Assembly: GCA_947311475.1 (NCBI GenBank)
Contig: CAMZLK010000042.1
Span: forward strand, 1-64,000
From: an uncultured Desulfocapsa sp.
Lineage (GTDB): Bacteria; Desulfobacterota; Desulfobulbia; Desulfobulbales; Desulfocapsaceae
Length of the DNA: 64,000 nucleotides
Reading direction: 5' to 3'
Shown here piece by piece: positions 28,678 to 39,028 of this stretch. Numbering within the stretch: the first letter of the stretch is position 1; every line of letters starts with the position of its first letter. The notes under the pieces are model-generated. The model was not told where the DNA came from and did no database searches. It worked only from the letters and a program-made list of their open reading frames with translations. A program made the position numbers and the translations under genes.

Positions 28678-30039
28678 ATGAGCGTGATCATTCCAGCTTG
28701 CTTTAAGGCTTACGACATAAGAGGCAGAGTTCCAGATGAATTAAATCCTGAGCTTGCACAAAAAATAGGGCGAGCTTTCGCCGTTATTTTTAACCCCCGA
28801 AAGCTCGTGGTCGGCCATGATATACGACTGAGCAGTCCCGATTTGACAAAAGCTCTGGTTGAAGGACTGTTGGAATCTGGTGTTGATGTCCACCATCTTG
28901 GGCTTTGTGGTACGGAAGAGATTTATCATGCAGCTTTCAGTCTTGAAGGTGAGGGGGTGGACGGAGGCATAGTGGTTACTGCCAGTCATAATCCTGCTGA
29001 TTATAACGGAATGAAATTTGTGACAGTTGGGGCACGTCCAGTAACCGGAGAATCCGGCTTAAAAAGAATGGCAGAGTTGATTGTAACGGACACTCTTCCA
29101 GAACCATCTGTGAAAAAAGGCAGAGAAAGCTTTGCAAAAGATAAAAAGGCCTATATTCAACATCTTCTTGGCTATGTGAAACCGGATGAACTCATGCCAC
29201 TCAGGCTGGTGCTTAATAATGGCAATGGCTCTGCCGCACCAGTGATTGATCTGCTTGAAAAAGAGTTGCCCTTTTCCTTCATAAAGGCTTTTCATGAACC
29301 GGACGGCACCTTTCCAAATGGTGTTCCTAATCCTCTGCTCCCTGAAAAACGTGAAGAGACAGCAAGGCTAGTGCGCGAACATGGTGCCGACTTTGGGGTT
29401 GCCTGGGACGGTGACTTTGATCGCTGCTTTTTCTGGGACGAAAAAGGGGACTTTATTGAAGGCTACTATGTGGTTGGGTTGCTGGCACTGGAATTGTTAA
29501 ATCAAAAACCCGGCGGAAAAATACTCCATGATCCGCGTCTTATTTGGAACACCAGAGAGTTGGTAGAGGCCGCAGGCGGAGTGCCTGTCATGGCCCAGAC
29601 AGGACACGCGTTTATTAAAGAACGTATGCGCCGGGAAGATGCCATTTATGGTGGTGAGATGTCAGCACACCACTATTTTAAAAGTTTCGGCTATTGTGAC
29701 TCTGGTATGATTCCCTGGCTGCTTGTGGCTTCTTTGCTTAGTCGAAAAGAGGTAACGCTTTCTTCTCTTGTGAGGGATTGCAAGGCTGCATATCCTGTTT
29801 CCGGTGAAATCAATAATATTGTGGCCGATCCTGATGCCGTGATAGCACGTATTGAGAAGCAGTTTTCCACAGGAGAAAAGGATTATACTGATGGCCTTTC
29901 TGTGTCTTTTCCTGAATATCGTTTCAATATACGAAAATCAAATACTGAACCATTGTTACGATTGAATGTTGAAAGTCGTGGAAATATAGAGTTGCTTGAT
30001 GAAAAAACTGAAGAATTATTGAAGATTATTAAATCTTAA
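28678..30039 (+). CDS. manB: Phosphomannomutase/phosphoglucomutase
   Basis: CFKAYDIRGRVPDELNPELAQKIGRAFA...GIVVTASHNPADYNGMK...WDGDFDRCFFWDE. Confidence 0.94.
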   Translation: MSVIIPACFKAYDIRGRVPDELNPELAQKIGRAFAVIFNPRKLVVGHDIRLSSPDLTKALVEGLLESGVDVHHLGLCGTEEIYHAAFSLEGEGVDGGIVVTASHNPADYNGMKFVTVGARPVTGESGLKRMAELIVTDTLPEPSVKKGRESFAKDKKAYIQHLLGYVKPDELMPLRLVLNNGNGSAAPVIDLLEKELPFSFIKAFHEPDGTFPNGVPNPLLPEKREETARLVREHGADFGVAWDGDFDRCFFWDEKGDFIEGYYVVGLLALELLNQKPGGKILHDPRLIWNTRELVEAAGGVPVMAQTGHAFIKERMRREDAIYGGEMSAHHYFKSFGYCDSGMIPWLLVASLLSRKEVTLSSLVRDCKAAYPVSGEINNIVADPDAVIARIEKQFSTGEKDYTDGLSVSFPEYRFNIRKSNTEPLLRLNVESRGNIELLDEKTEELLKIIKS

Positions 30040-30056
30040 AAAGGATACCTGATAAA

Positions 30057-31466
30057 ATGCCAAAAATTCAACCCGTTATTCTTGCCGGAGGTACCGGATC
30101 CCGTTTGTGGCCCCTGTCTCGCGAGCTGTATCCAAAGCAATTGTTACAGCTTATAGATGATACCTCGCTGCTTCAAACCACTGTGCTTCGTGTCTCACAG
30201 CTCGACGAGGTTTTGCCGCCATTACTTGTGGTTGGTGAAGAACATCGTTTTATAACGCGTCGACAGATTGAAAATCTCGAATTAGGAGAGGATTGTAAAA
30301 TTCTCCTTGAACCGATTGGACGAAATACTGCTCCTGCGGTCTCTGGTGCTGTGGAATATTGCGCATCTGAAACAGATGAAGATACGATTTTACTAATTCT
30401 TCCGGCAGATCATCTGATTCTTAGAAAAGCAGCTTTTCAGGATGCTGTGGCAAAGGCCGTTGAACTGGCAGACGAAGGGAAAATTGTTACATTTGGAATA
30501 GAACCGCAGCATCCTGAAACCGGTTATGGCTATATTGAACAGGGTGAGGGGAGTTCTGTTCAGTCATTTTGTGAAAAACCAGACCTTGAAACTGCTCAAT
30601 CCTATCTCGATAAGGGCAATTATTATTGGAATAGCGGCATGTTTGCCTTTTCCATCAAAACTTTTCGTGAAGAAATGGAACGATTTGCGCCAGAAATACT
30701 CTCCTGTATGCGGGAAGCTGTTTTACTTGGAAGTAAAGATGGGAATTTTTTCAGGTTGGATGAAGCTGCAATGACCAGATCCCCCAGTGATTCTCTTGAT
30801 TATGCGCTCATGGAAAAAACAGACCGTGCTGCAGTTGTGGCTGCTGATCTTGACTGGAGTGATATCGGTTCCTGGCATGCACTTTGGGAGGTGTCCCACA
30901 AAGATGGTGACGGGAATGTGACCCTGGGCGACGTAATCATGGAAGATACCAGAAATTGCCTGGTACGTTCCGAGAACACTCTTGTTACTACTGTTGGGCT
31001 TGAAGACACTCTGGTGGTGGAGACGTCCGATGCCGTTTTGGTGGCACCTTTATCACGAGCACAGGATGTGAAGAAGATTGTCAGTAAATTAAAGATAAAC
31101 AGCAGAGATGAGTTTAGGCTGCATCGTACCGTACACAGACCCTGGGGAAGCTATACTGTACTTGAACAGCATGAAAGGTATCAGATAAAGCGAATTACCG
31201 TAAGCCCTGGGTCAAAGCTTTCGCTCCAGATGCATCACCATCGCCATGAACATTGGGTTGTTGTTTCCGGAACTGCACGTATTACAAATGGGGAAGAAGT
31301 TTTTCTTTTGTATGAAAACCAGTCAACATATATCCCTTCCGGTGTGATGCATCGTCTGGAAAACCCTGGTGTTATAGATCTTGAACTTATTGAGGTTCAA
31401 AATGGCAGTTATTTGGGTGAGGATGATATTGTACGTTTTGAGGACGATTACGGTAGGCAGGAATAG
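30057..31466 (+). CDS. manC: Mannose-1-phosphate guanylyltransferase/mannose-6-phosphate isomerase
   Basis: PVILAGGTGSRLWPLSRELYPKQLLQL...RPWGSYTVLEQHERYQIKRITVSPGSKLSLQMHHHR. Confidence 0.96.
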   Translation: MPKIQPVILAGGTGSRLWPLSRELYPKQLLQLIDDTSLLQTTVLRVSQLDEVLPPLLVVGEEHRFITRRQIENLELGEDCKILLEPIGRNTAPAVSGAVEYCASETDEDTILLILPADHLILRKAAFQDAVAKAVELADEGKIVTFGIEPQHPETGYGYIEQGEGSSVQSFCEKPDLETAQSYLDKGNYYWNSGMFAFSIKTFREEMERFAPEILSCMREAVLLGSKDGNFFRLDEAAMTRSPSDSLDYALMEKTDRAAVVAADLDWSDIGSWHALWEVSHKDGDGNVTLGDVIMEDTRNCLVRSENTLVTTVGLEDTLVVETSDAVLVAPLSRAQDVKKIVSKLKINSRDEFRLHRTVHRPWGSYTVLEQHERYQIKRITVSPGSKLSLQMHHHRHEHWVVVSGTARITNGEEVFLLYENQSTYIPSGVMHRLENPGVIDLELIEVQNGSYLGEDDIVRFEDDYGRQE

Positions 31467-31516
31467 GCAGGAACTGAAGGTTTTCGGTCAGTTTTTGCCA
31501 AAAGGTTGACGGGCCT

Positions 31517-32620
31517 CTATGGATGCTCAGGGAAAAGATTGTGGATGGCTTCTTTTTCTGCCGTTATAACGCCCCGCTCAGTAATCAGGCCAGTTACTAA
31601 TCGTGCTGGAGTGATATCAAAGCTGTAATTCAGGGCGCGGGTTCCCGGTGCTGTGAGCTGAATGGTTTCGATATTACCATTTTTGTTTATGCCACTGATG
31701 GCAGTTATTTCATCACCTGACCGTTCTTCAATGGGAATGTCATTCCCGTTATCAATTTCCCAATCAAAGGTAGAAGAGGGCAGGGCCACATAGAAAGGGA
31801 TATCGTTGTCATGCGCAGCGAGAGCTTTCAGGTAGGTACCTATTTTGTTGGCTACGTCACCTGTGTGAGTTGTGCGGTCTGTCCCTACAATAACCATATC
31901 CACCATACCCTGCTGCATCAGGTGGCCACCAGCATTGTCTGTGATAAGTGTGCAGGGGATGTTTTCCTGTTGCAGTTCCCAGGCTGTGAGCTTTGCCCCC
32001 TGATTCCAGGGGCGTGTTTCATCCACCCACACATGAATATCGATCCCTGCATCCCTTGCCGCATAGATGGGTGCTGTTGCACTCCCATAATCCACAAAGG
32101 CAAGCCAACCGGCATTGCAGTGAGTAAGTATATTGATGGTTTTACCCTGTTTGGCTTTGCTGAGATCTGTTATGATATCCAAGCCATGCACGCCTAGTGT
32201 CCTGCAGAATTCTGCATCTTCGTCAGTTATTTCACAGGCGGTATCAAAGGTGAGTATTTTTTTATCTTCCTCGGTTTTTCCTTTATTTACAGCTTGCAAC
32301 ACCCGATCAACCGCCCATTTAAGGTTCCTTGCTGTGGGCCGACTTCTGTCCAACAGTTGTGCTGCCTGCTTTAAGGTTTCAGCCAGGTGCCCTTCTTTGG
32401 CATTCACAGCTGCCAGATGCATTCCAAAACCGGCTGTGGCTCCAATTAACCCAGCTCCTCGTACGTGCATATCTTTGATGGCAGCAACAGCATCATCGAG
32501 AGTGGAAAGTGTTTCGATGACAAATTTGTGGGGCAGTTTCCTCTGGTCAATGATCATGACTGTTTCGTTATTTTCGGGATCAGGCCAGATGGTTCGGTAG
32601 TGCTGTTTGTTTATCTTCAT
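31517..32620 (-). CDS. mtnA: S-methyl-5-thioribose-1-phosphate isomerase
   Basis: DMHVRGAGLIGATAGFGM...LTHCNAGWLAFVDYGSATAPIYAARD...VDETRPWNQGAKLTAWEL...VGTDR. Confidence 0.93.
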   Translation of the reverse strand: MKINKQHYRTIWPDPENNETVMIIDQRKLPHKFVIETLSTLDDAVAAIKDMHVRGAGLIGATAGFGMHLAAVNAKEGHLAETLKQAAQLLDRSRPTARNLKWAVDRVLQAVNKGKTEEDKKILTFDTACEITDEDAEFCRTLGVHGLDIITDLSKAKQGKTINILTHCNAGWLAFVDYGSATAPIYAARDAGIDIHVWVDETRPWNQGAKLTAWELQQENIPCTLITDNAGGHLMQQGMVDMVIVGTDRTTHTGDVANKIGTYLKALAAHDNDIPFYVALPSSTFDWEIDNGNDIPIEERSGDEITAISGINKNGNIETIQLTAPGTRALNYSFDITPARLVTGLITERGVITAEKEAIHNLFPEHP

Positions 32621-32845
32621 TAGGGGACGCCACGGTTTATTTTTTGTAAAAGAATCCAGATAAAAATCGAATAATGGAAAGTAAACGATTTTTTCCGATT
32701 CGACAAGAATTGGATGTCCTGGAAATTACAAAATTGGAAGAAAATGGTGCAAATGTAACACAAATGTAATCTTTTGTGTGGCGGTTTGAGGGGCGTGATC
32801 AGCATAGAAGTACTTTTTTGGTGTCTTAGTGGTGGAATCTCTTTC

Positions 32846-32861
32846 TGGCACGGCAGTTGTA
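32846..32861 (+). promoter_or_regulatory. Candidate sigma-54 (-24/-12) promoter upstream of amtB-1
   Basis: TGGCACGGCAGTTGTA versus consensus TGGCACG-N4-TTGCW (one mismatch). Confidence 0.65.
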
Positions 32862-32938
32862 TATATTTGTGGATCATATTGGAAAATCAAAAAGATCGCA
32901 GCAATGATTTGGGAGATTTGTTGTTGCGACTCTAAGTA

Positions 32939-32982
32939 AGGAGCCGTCCGGAAATTGTCCAACTTATTTCCGGACGGCTCCT
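32939..32982 (+). promoter_or_regulatory. Perfect 17-bp GC-rich leader hairpin upstream of amtB-1
   Basis: AGGAGCCGTCCGGAAAT tgtccaactt ATTTCCGGACGGCTCCT; no T-tract follows. Confidence 0.85.
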
Positions 32983-33026
32983 AATTCGGGAAGGGAGATC
33001 CTGATTAAATTCCTATGGAGGAGAAA

Positions 33027-34250
33027 ATGATTAGTGCTGCGGATACCGCCTTTATTCTGGCGGCGGCGGGGTTGGTGTTGTTGATGACACCGGGACTCGC
33101 CCTTTTTTATGCTGGAATGGTTCGAAGTAAAAATGTACTCGGAACCATGATGCAGAGTTTTTTTATGATAGGTCTTATTTCCATTGAGTGGGTTTACCTG
33201 GGCTATTCAATGTCCTTTGGCCCGGATATTGGCGGGGTGATTGGAGGTTTGTCCTGGTTTGCTTTAAATGGTGTGACAACTGCACCAAGTGCTGATTACG
33301 CAACTACAATTCCGCAAATAGTCTTTATGATTTACCAATGTATGTTTGCGATTATAACCCCGGCCCTCATTACTGGTGCCTTTGCAGAAAGGGTTCGTTT
33401 TGTACCGTTTCTTATTTTTGCTCTGCTGTGGGCCGTTCTTGTCTACAATCCAGTCTGTCACTGGGTATGGGGAAAAGGTGGATGGCTTGGAAACATGGGT
33501 GTGATGGATTTTGCAGGTGGTTTGGTTGTTCATGTAACCTGTGGCGCGGCAGCACTTGCTGCAATACTTGTCATCGGGCCACGGAGTGGTTATGGAAAAC
33601 GAAGTTTTATACCCCATAGTTTGCCCATGGCCTTTATCGGAACAGGTCTTCTCTGGTTTGGCTGGTTTGGCTTCAATGGTGGATCGGCACTGGCAGCAGA
33701 TGAAGTCGCAGCCACTGCTTTTGTGGCAACACATCTTGCGGGGATGGCAGGTGTTCTCATGTGGGTGCTTATGGAATGGATTATCCTTGGAAATGCAACC
33801 ACACTTGGTGCGATGTCAGGTGCCATTGCAGGGCTGGCAACGATAACCCCTGCTGCCGGATTTGTCGGTCCAAACTCTGCAATCGCCATTGGTTGTATTG
33901 CAGGTATGATTTGCTTTGCGGCAGTAAATTTAAAAGTAAAATTAAAGCTTGATGATTCCCTCGATGTTGTCGGGATTCATGGAGTGGGTGGGGCTGTTGG
34001 AACCCTCTGTCTTGGGATTTTTGCATCAACAGCAGTAAACCCTGGAGGTGTGGACGGCTTGCTTGCAGGTAATGTGGCACAACTGGGGAAACAGGCCTTT
34101 GGAGTATTGGTAGTTGGAAGTTACACCCTTGTTGTGAGCTGGATTTTATTGAAAATTGTCCATGGCACAATGGGGCTGAGGGTTACTGAGGAGGCTGAGG
34201 TTGCAGGCCTGGATTATACTGAACATTCAGAGACTGCATACAATAGCTAA
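33027..34250 (+). CDS. amtB: Ammonium transporter (paralog 1)
   Basis: AAAGLVLLMTPGLALFYAGMVRSKNVLGTMMQS...CHWVWGKGGWLGNMGVMDFAGGLVVH; GGAGGA SD before 33027. Confidence 0.95.
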   Translation: MISAADTAFILAAAGLVLLMTPGLALFYAGMVRSKNVLGTMMQSFFMIGLISIEWVYLGYSMSFGPDIGGVIGGLSWFALNGVTTAPSADYATTIPQIVFMIYQCMFAIITPALITGAFAERVRFVPFLIFALLWAVLVYNPVCHWVWGKGGWLGNMGVMDFAGGLVVHVTCGAAALAAILVIGPRSGYGKRSFIPHSLPMAFIGTGLLWFGWFGFNGGSALAADEVAATAFVATHLAGMAGVLMWVLMEWIILGNATTLGAMSGAIAGLATITPAAGFVGPNSAIAIGCIAGMICFAAVNLKVKLKLDDSLDVVGIHGVGGAVGTLCLGIFASTAVNPGGVDGLLAGNVAQLGKQAFGVLVVGSYTLVVSWILLKIVHGTMGLRVTEEAEVAGLDYTEHSETAYNS

Positions 34251-34359
34251 CGCGGATAAACCGCAAGTAAGTGCCTTGTTGCTTATGCTAATAATTTGAG
34301 TTTGAAACACTTTTGATTTTCTTGCTTTTTATTATAGCTTTTCAGGAGTAAGGCATTAA
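34247..34359 (-). repeat. Repeat family B copy B6, between the amtB paralogs
   Basis: CTAACGCGGATAAACCGCAAGTAAGTGCCTT...GGAGTAAGGCATTAA; overlaps the amtB-1 TAA stop. Confidence 0.88.
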
Positions 34360-34390
34360 TTATTTGAATACGATTTTTAAGGAGTAGGGA

Positions 34391-35608
34391 ATGAATAGTG
34401 GAGATACCGCATTTATGCTCATTGCGACAGCGATGGTAATGCTAATGACGCCAGGATTGGCTCTTTTTTACAGTGGTTTGGTACGCAGTAAAAATGTACT
34501 TTCAACCACCATGCAGAGTTTCGTCTGTTTGGGCGTAATCACAATTGTTTGGGTATTGTACGGATACTCCATGGCTTTTGGACCTGATGTCGGTCATTTT
34601 GTAGGAAATCTGGATTTTGCAGGGCTGAAAAATGTGGGGCTAACACCGGGGCCTTATTCCGATACTATCCCGGATCTGCTTTTCTGTGCATTTCAGTTGA
34701 TGTTTGCCATCATAACACCTGCCTTAATCACTGGCGCAATCGCAGAACGAATGAAGTTTTCTGCATACCTGCTTTTTATCGTCTTCTGGGCAACCTTTGT
34801 TTATTTTCCTGTTTGTCACTGGGTTTGGGGACAGGGCGGATGGCTTGGCCAGATGGGTGCTCTTGATTTTGCCGGTGGGACTGTAATCCATATTAACTCT
34901 GGGGCTGCGGCACTTGTTGCCTGCCTTATGCTTGGTAAACGAAAAGGGTATGGACGTGATGCAATGCATCCTCACAGTCTTCCGTTAACTGTGCTTGGTG
35001 CAGGTTTGCTCTGGTTTGGCTGGTTTGGATTCAACGCCGGATCTGCATTGTCTGCAGGCCCTACTGCTGTACTTGCTCTTATGACCACACAGGTGGCAAC
35101 CGGAGCAGGACTTCTGGCATGGGTACTTGCTGAGTGGAAAATCCAAGGGAAACCAACAATTCTTGGTGCAGCATCGGGAGCCCTTGCAGGCTTGGTTGCA
35201 ATTACACCGGGTGCCGGTTTTGTGAGCCCGATTTCAGCAATGATTATTGGCGGAGTGGCAGGTGTTCTTTGCTATGCAGCAGTTGTCGCTAAAGGAAAGT
35301 TCGGCTATGATGATTCTCTTGATGTTGTTGGTATTCATGGTGTTGGCGGATTGTGGGGGGCACTTGCCACAGGTCTTTTTGCTTCCACTGCCGCAAATCC
35401 CGATGGAGCAAATGGCCTTTTCTTTGGAAATGCCGGGCAATTCGCCGTGCAAGCCATTGGTGCAGGAGCTGCAATTGCCTATTCTGTGGTATTGACCTTT
35501 ATTATCTTAAAAGTGATAGAGTTGACTGTTGGTCTTCGTGTAGAAATTGAAGACGAGACACAAGGTTTGGACGTTACATCACATGGAGAAGTAGGATACA
35601 GTATGTAA
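34391..35608 (+). CDS. amtB: Ammonium transporter (paralog 2)
   Basis: MLMTPGLALFYSGLVRSKNVLSTTMQSFVCLG...CHWVWGQGGWLGQMGALDFAGG. Confidence 0.95.
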   Translation: MNSGDTAFMLIATAMVMLMTPGLALFYSGLVRSKNVLSTTMQSFVCLGVITIVWVLYGYSMAFGPDVGHFVGNLDFAGLKNVGLTPGPYSDTIPDLLFCAFQLMFAIITPALITGAIAERMKFSAYLLFIVFWATFVYFPVCHWVWGQGGWLGQMGALDFAGGTVIHINSGAAALVACLMLGKRKGYGRDAMHPHSLPLTVLGAGLLWFGWFGFNAGSALSAGPTAVLALMTTQVATGAGLLAWVLAEWKIQGKPTILGAASGALAGLVAITPGAGFVSPISAMIIGGVAGVLCYAAVVAKGKFGYDDSLDVVGIHGVGGLWGALATGLFASTAANPDGANGLFFGNAGQFAVQAIGAGAAIAYSVVLTFIILKVIELTVGLRVEIEDETQGLDVTSHGEVGYSM

Positions 35609-35640
35609 GCATTCCCATTCGGGATATACTATGAAATTAG

Positions 35641-35988
<348 letters not shown>

Positions 35989-36016
35989 GCGGAAGTAGCA
36001 GCCAGGTTTTATATAT

Positions 36017-38578
36017 ATGTCAAAACTTCGTGCCCAAAGAGAAACTCTAGAGGAACTGTGGACAAAGGGTCTGAGTGGTCAGGCCCTTTTATCAGAACAG
36101 AGCCGTTTAGCTGATGAATTCATTGTCCAGCAATTCGATACTGTGGCAGATGCAGCCACCACAGATTCAGTGGCACTCGTTGCCCTTGGAGGATATGGCC
36201 GGAGTGAGCTGTTTCCCTACTCTGATATTGATCTTCTGATTCTTTTTCGTGAAGATGCGAAAGAGGAAATGGAAAAGGTCGCTAATGCGGTGCTATATCC
36301 GCTTTGGGATACAGGGCTTGATGTCGGGCATGGCGTTCGTACTGTTGAGGAATCTTTAAATTTTGCAAAAGAGGATTTCTTTTTTCAGGTTGCCATGCTT
36401 GACGCTCGCTTACTTACAGGTTCTGAGACTCTTTTTGAGGAACTGCTTAAACGTTATAAGAAAGATTTCATAGAAGGTTCGCGTGATGAATTTGTTCATG
36501 CCATGAAATCGTTTCGCGCGGAGCGTAGAAAGAAATATGGAAGTCATAGCTATCTGCTTGAACCAAATATAAAAGAAAGCAAAGGTGGAATGCGTGATAT
36601 CCAGGCCATGCTCTGGACGGCCATTGTTGTCTTTGGTTTGCCGGATCTTGAGGCGATCGCCAATGCCGGAATTCTTCAGGAAGATGAAAAAACAGCTTTT
36701 ATTGAATCCTGGAATATGCTCAGCAGGGTGAGAAATCGTCTTCACTATATCAGCCGCAGAAAAAATGATCAGCTCTATTTTGAGCAACAGGAACAAGTTG
36801 CTGAAGCGTTTGATTATAAAAATAGAGGTGGGGTTCTTGGTGTTGAAAATTTTATGCGGGATCTGTATGGACATCTTCAGGTAATTGCAGTAACCACCGA
36901 TCTCTTTTTTGATCATGTGGATGATGTACTTGGTTTTGCAGGTAAAGTTGGAGATACCGATAGGATTGTTGAGAACGGGGTTGAGATTCGCAATAATCGT
37001 ATCCACCTAACAGCTTCGAAAACAGAAATTGCTGCCAGGCCCTACCTCCTGATGCGCTGTTTTCTGGCTTCTGCAAAAACCGGCTTACCTATTCATCACA
37101 GAACACGAAAATTAGTGACCAGTAAGCTTGATCTGATCACTGATAAGCACCGTTGTTCGGTAAGAATGTCCCGGCCTTTTTTTGAAATACTTGAATCCGG
37201 GAAAAATATCCTAACGGTTCTCGAGGTGATGCTTGAGACAGGCTTACTCTCAGCGTACATTCCCGAATTTTCCCGTATTGAGTCTCTGGTTCAGCATGAT
37301 GTCTATCATATTTACACAGTGGATCGTCATTTATTACAGAGTGTTGTTGAGTTGAGAGAGGCCGCAGAGAGTGAAGAGGCTGTGTTCCAAAGCATCGCAT
37401 CACCGCATGTTTTATACCTTGCAACTTTGTTCCATGATATCGGGAAAGGAACAGGAAAAGACCATTCCCAAATGGGGGCAGAGATGATAGGTCCCATTGG
37501 GCGGCGTTTAGGGCTCAATGAGTCGGAATGTTCCTGTCTTGCATTTGTTGTTCGCTATCATCTCTTTATGCCGGAAAGTGCGTTGCGCAGAGATCTAAAT
37601 GATGAACTCTTCATTAAGCGCTGTGCCGAAAAAATAGAAGATACTGAACGTCTGGCAATGCTGTATCTGATTTCAGTTGCAGATTCTCATGCCACAGGAC
37701 CATCTGCGTGGAGTGACTGGAAGGGAATGCTTCTTTATGAAATGTATATGAAGGTTCATCCCTATCTCCAGCTTGCAACTCCTGGAGATGCGGTGCATCA
37801 GATGGATCAGGGAGTGGAATGGCTCCGTGATCAAGTGGATCTTTTACTGGCCCAAGAGAAGGGCGATCATTTTTCAACAGAGGCGTTACCCGCCGATTAT
37901 TTATTAAGCTTTACTCCGGAGGCAGTTGCTGGGCATCTTAGAATGCATCAGGAGCATTTTAAGGTTTTACAGCAAAAGGCTTTAATCTTCCCGCAGAAAT
38001 TACAATCGCAATGGTCACTTCTTGTAATGTCTCAGGATAAAAGTGGACTGCTTGCCAAGATTTGTGGTGTGTTGAGTTTGCATAACCTTTCAGTACTCAA
38101 TGCCCAGATCTTTACCTGGAAAGATGGAAGTGCTGTTGATGTGCTCGATGTGCGTCCCGAGGGGGGAGTGCTTTATGAAGAAAAAGATTGGCAGGCAGTA
38201 AACGACGATTTGAATTTGGCCCTGAACCATCGCCTTGGTCTCGGGCACAGATTACATAAAAAATGGTCATCAGGAATTGGACGTCGAAAGTTTCCTGCCG
38301 GAAACAGTGAGACACGGGTTGTTATCGATAATGACGACTCAGAGAAGTACACCGTTGTTGAGGTTTACTCAACAGATAGTCCCGGACAGTTATATCGCAT
38401 AACGCAAACCCTGGCAGATTTTGGGATTAATATTTATCGTGCGTATATCGCAACGGAAGTAGAACAGTTGATTGATGTTTTTTACGTACTCGATAGCCAC
38501 GGGAAAAAGGTCTTGGATCCATCATTTATTAAAGAATTGCATGATGGCCTTTTGTATGGAATCGAGAATAGAACCTAG
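36017..38578 (+). CDS. glnD: PII uridylyltransferase/uridylyl-removing enzyme
   Basis: VALGGYGRSELFPYSDIDLLILF, HD domain ATLFHDIGKGTGKDHSQMG, C-terminal ACT domains. Confidence 0.95.
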   Translation: MSKLRAQRETLEELWTKGLSGQALLSEQSRLADEFIVQQFDTVADAATTDSVALVALGGYGRSELFPYSDIDLLILFREDAKEEMEKVANAVLYPLWDTGLDVGHGVRTVEESLNFAKEDFFFQVAMLDARLLTGSETLFEELLKRYKKDFIEGSRDEFVHAMKSFRAERRKKYGSHSYLLEPNIKESKGGMRDIQAMLWTAIVVFGLPDLEAIANAGILQEDEKTAFIESWNMLSRVRNRLHYISRRKNDQLYFEQQEQVAEAFDYKNRGGVLGVENFMRDLYGHLQVIAVTTDLFFDHVDDVLGFAGKVGDTDRIVENGVEIRNNRIHLTASKTEIAARPYLLMRCFLASAKTGLPIHHRTRKLVTSKLDLITDKHRCSVRMSRPFFEILESGKNILTVLEVMLETGLLSAYIPEFSRIESLVQHDVYHIYTVDRHLLQSVVELREAAESEEAVFQSIASPHVLYLATLFHDIGKGTGKDHSQMGAEMIGPIGRRLGLNESECSCLAFVVRYHLFMPESALRRDLNDELFIKRCAEKIEDTERLAMLYLISVADSHATGPSAWSDWKGMLLYEMYMKVHPYLQLATPGDAVHQMDQGVEWLRDQVDLLLAQEKGDHFSTEALPADYLLSFTPEAVAGHLRMHQEHFKVLQQKALIFPQKLQSQWSLLVMSQDKSGLLAKICGVLSLHNLSVLNAQIFTWKDGSAVDVLDVRPEGGVLYEEKDWQAVNDDLNLALNHRLGLGHRLHKKWSSGIGRRKFPAGNSETRVVIDNDDSEKYTVVEVYSTDSPGQLYRITQTLADFGINIYRAYIATEVEQLIDVFYVLDSHGKKVLDPSFIKELHDGLLYGIENRT

Positions 38579-39028
38579 AGTTTGGGCAAAATGCCTATTC
38601 TCGAACAAGCCCCTGGCTGGAATGTTACAATTATGTAGATAAAATGTTTTTCATTGAGATTTTCTCTTAACATGGTAATGAGAAGTGGTTTTTTCTTTTG
38701 CTTGAAACGATGATGTGCACATGGAATCACGTTTGTGATTTTCATTAAAAGCAGCTCCTCTGTTAGAAAATCGTTGTGTTTCAATGTATACCGATGCGAT
38801 TTGGGATAAATAATAAAACTGTCGAATTCAATCCGAATCCTTGTACGTTGACACGAATATGATTGTTACAAGGTGTGATTAGGCTGGTGATCATTTCTTT
38901 TCATGATGGTTGGTATTTATATATGTTAAAAGTTGTTTGAGTTGATTGAGAAATAACTTTGCTCTGGTTTTTTTAGCGAAGTACTTTTTTTGATCCCATA
39001 GGAACCCAGAAATTAAAAGGAGTTTACA

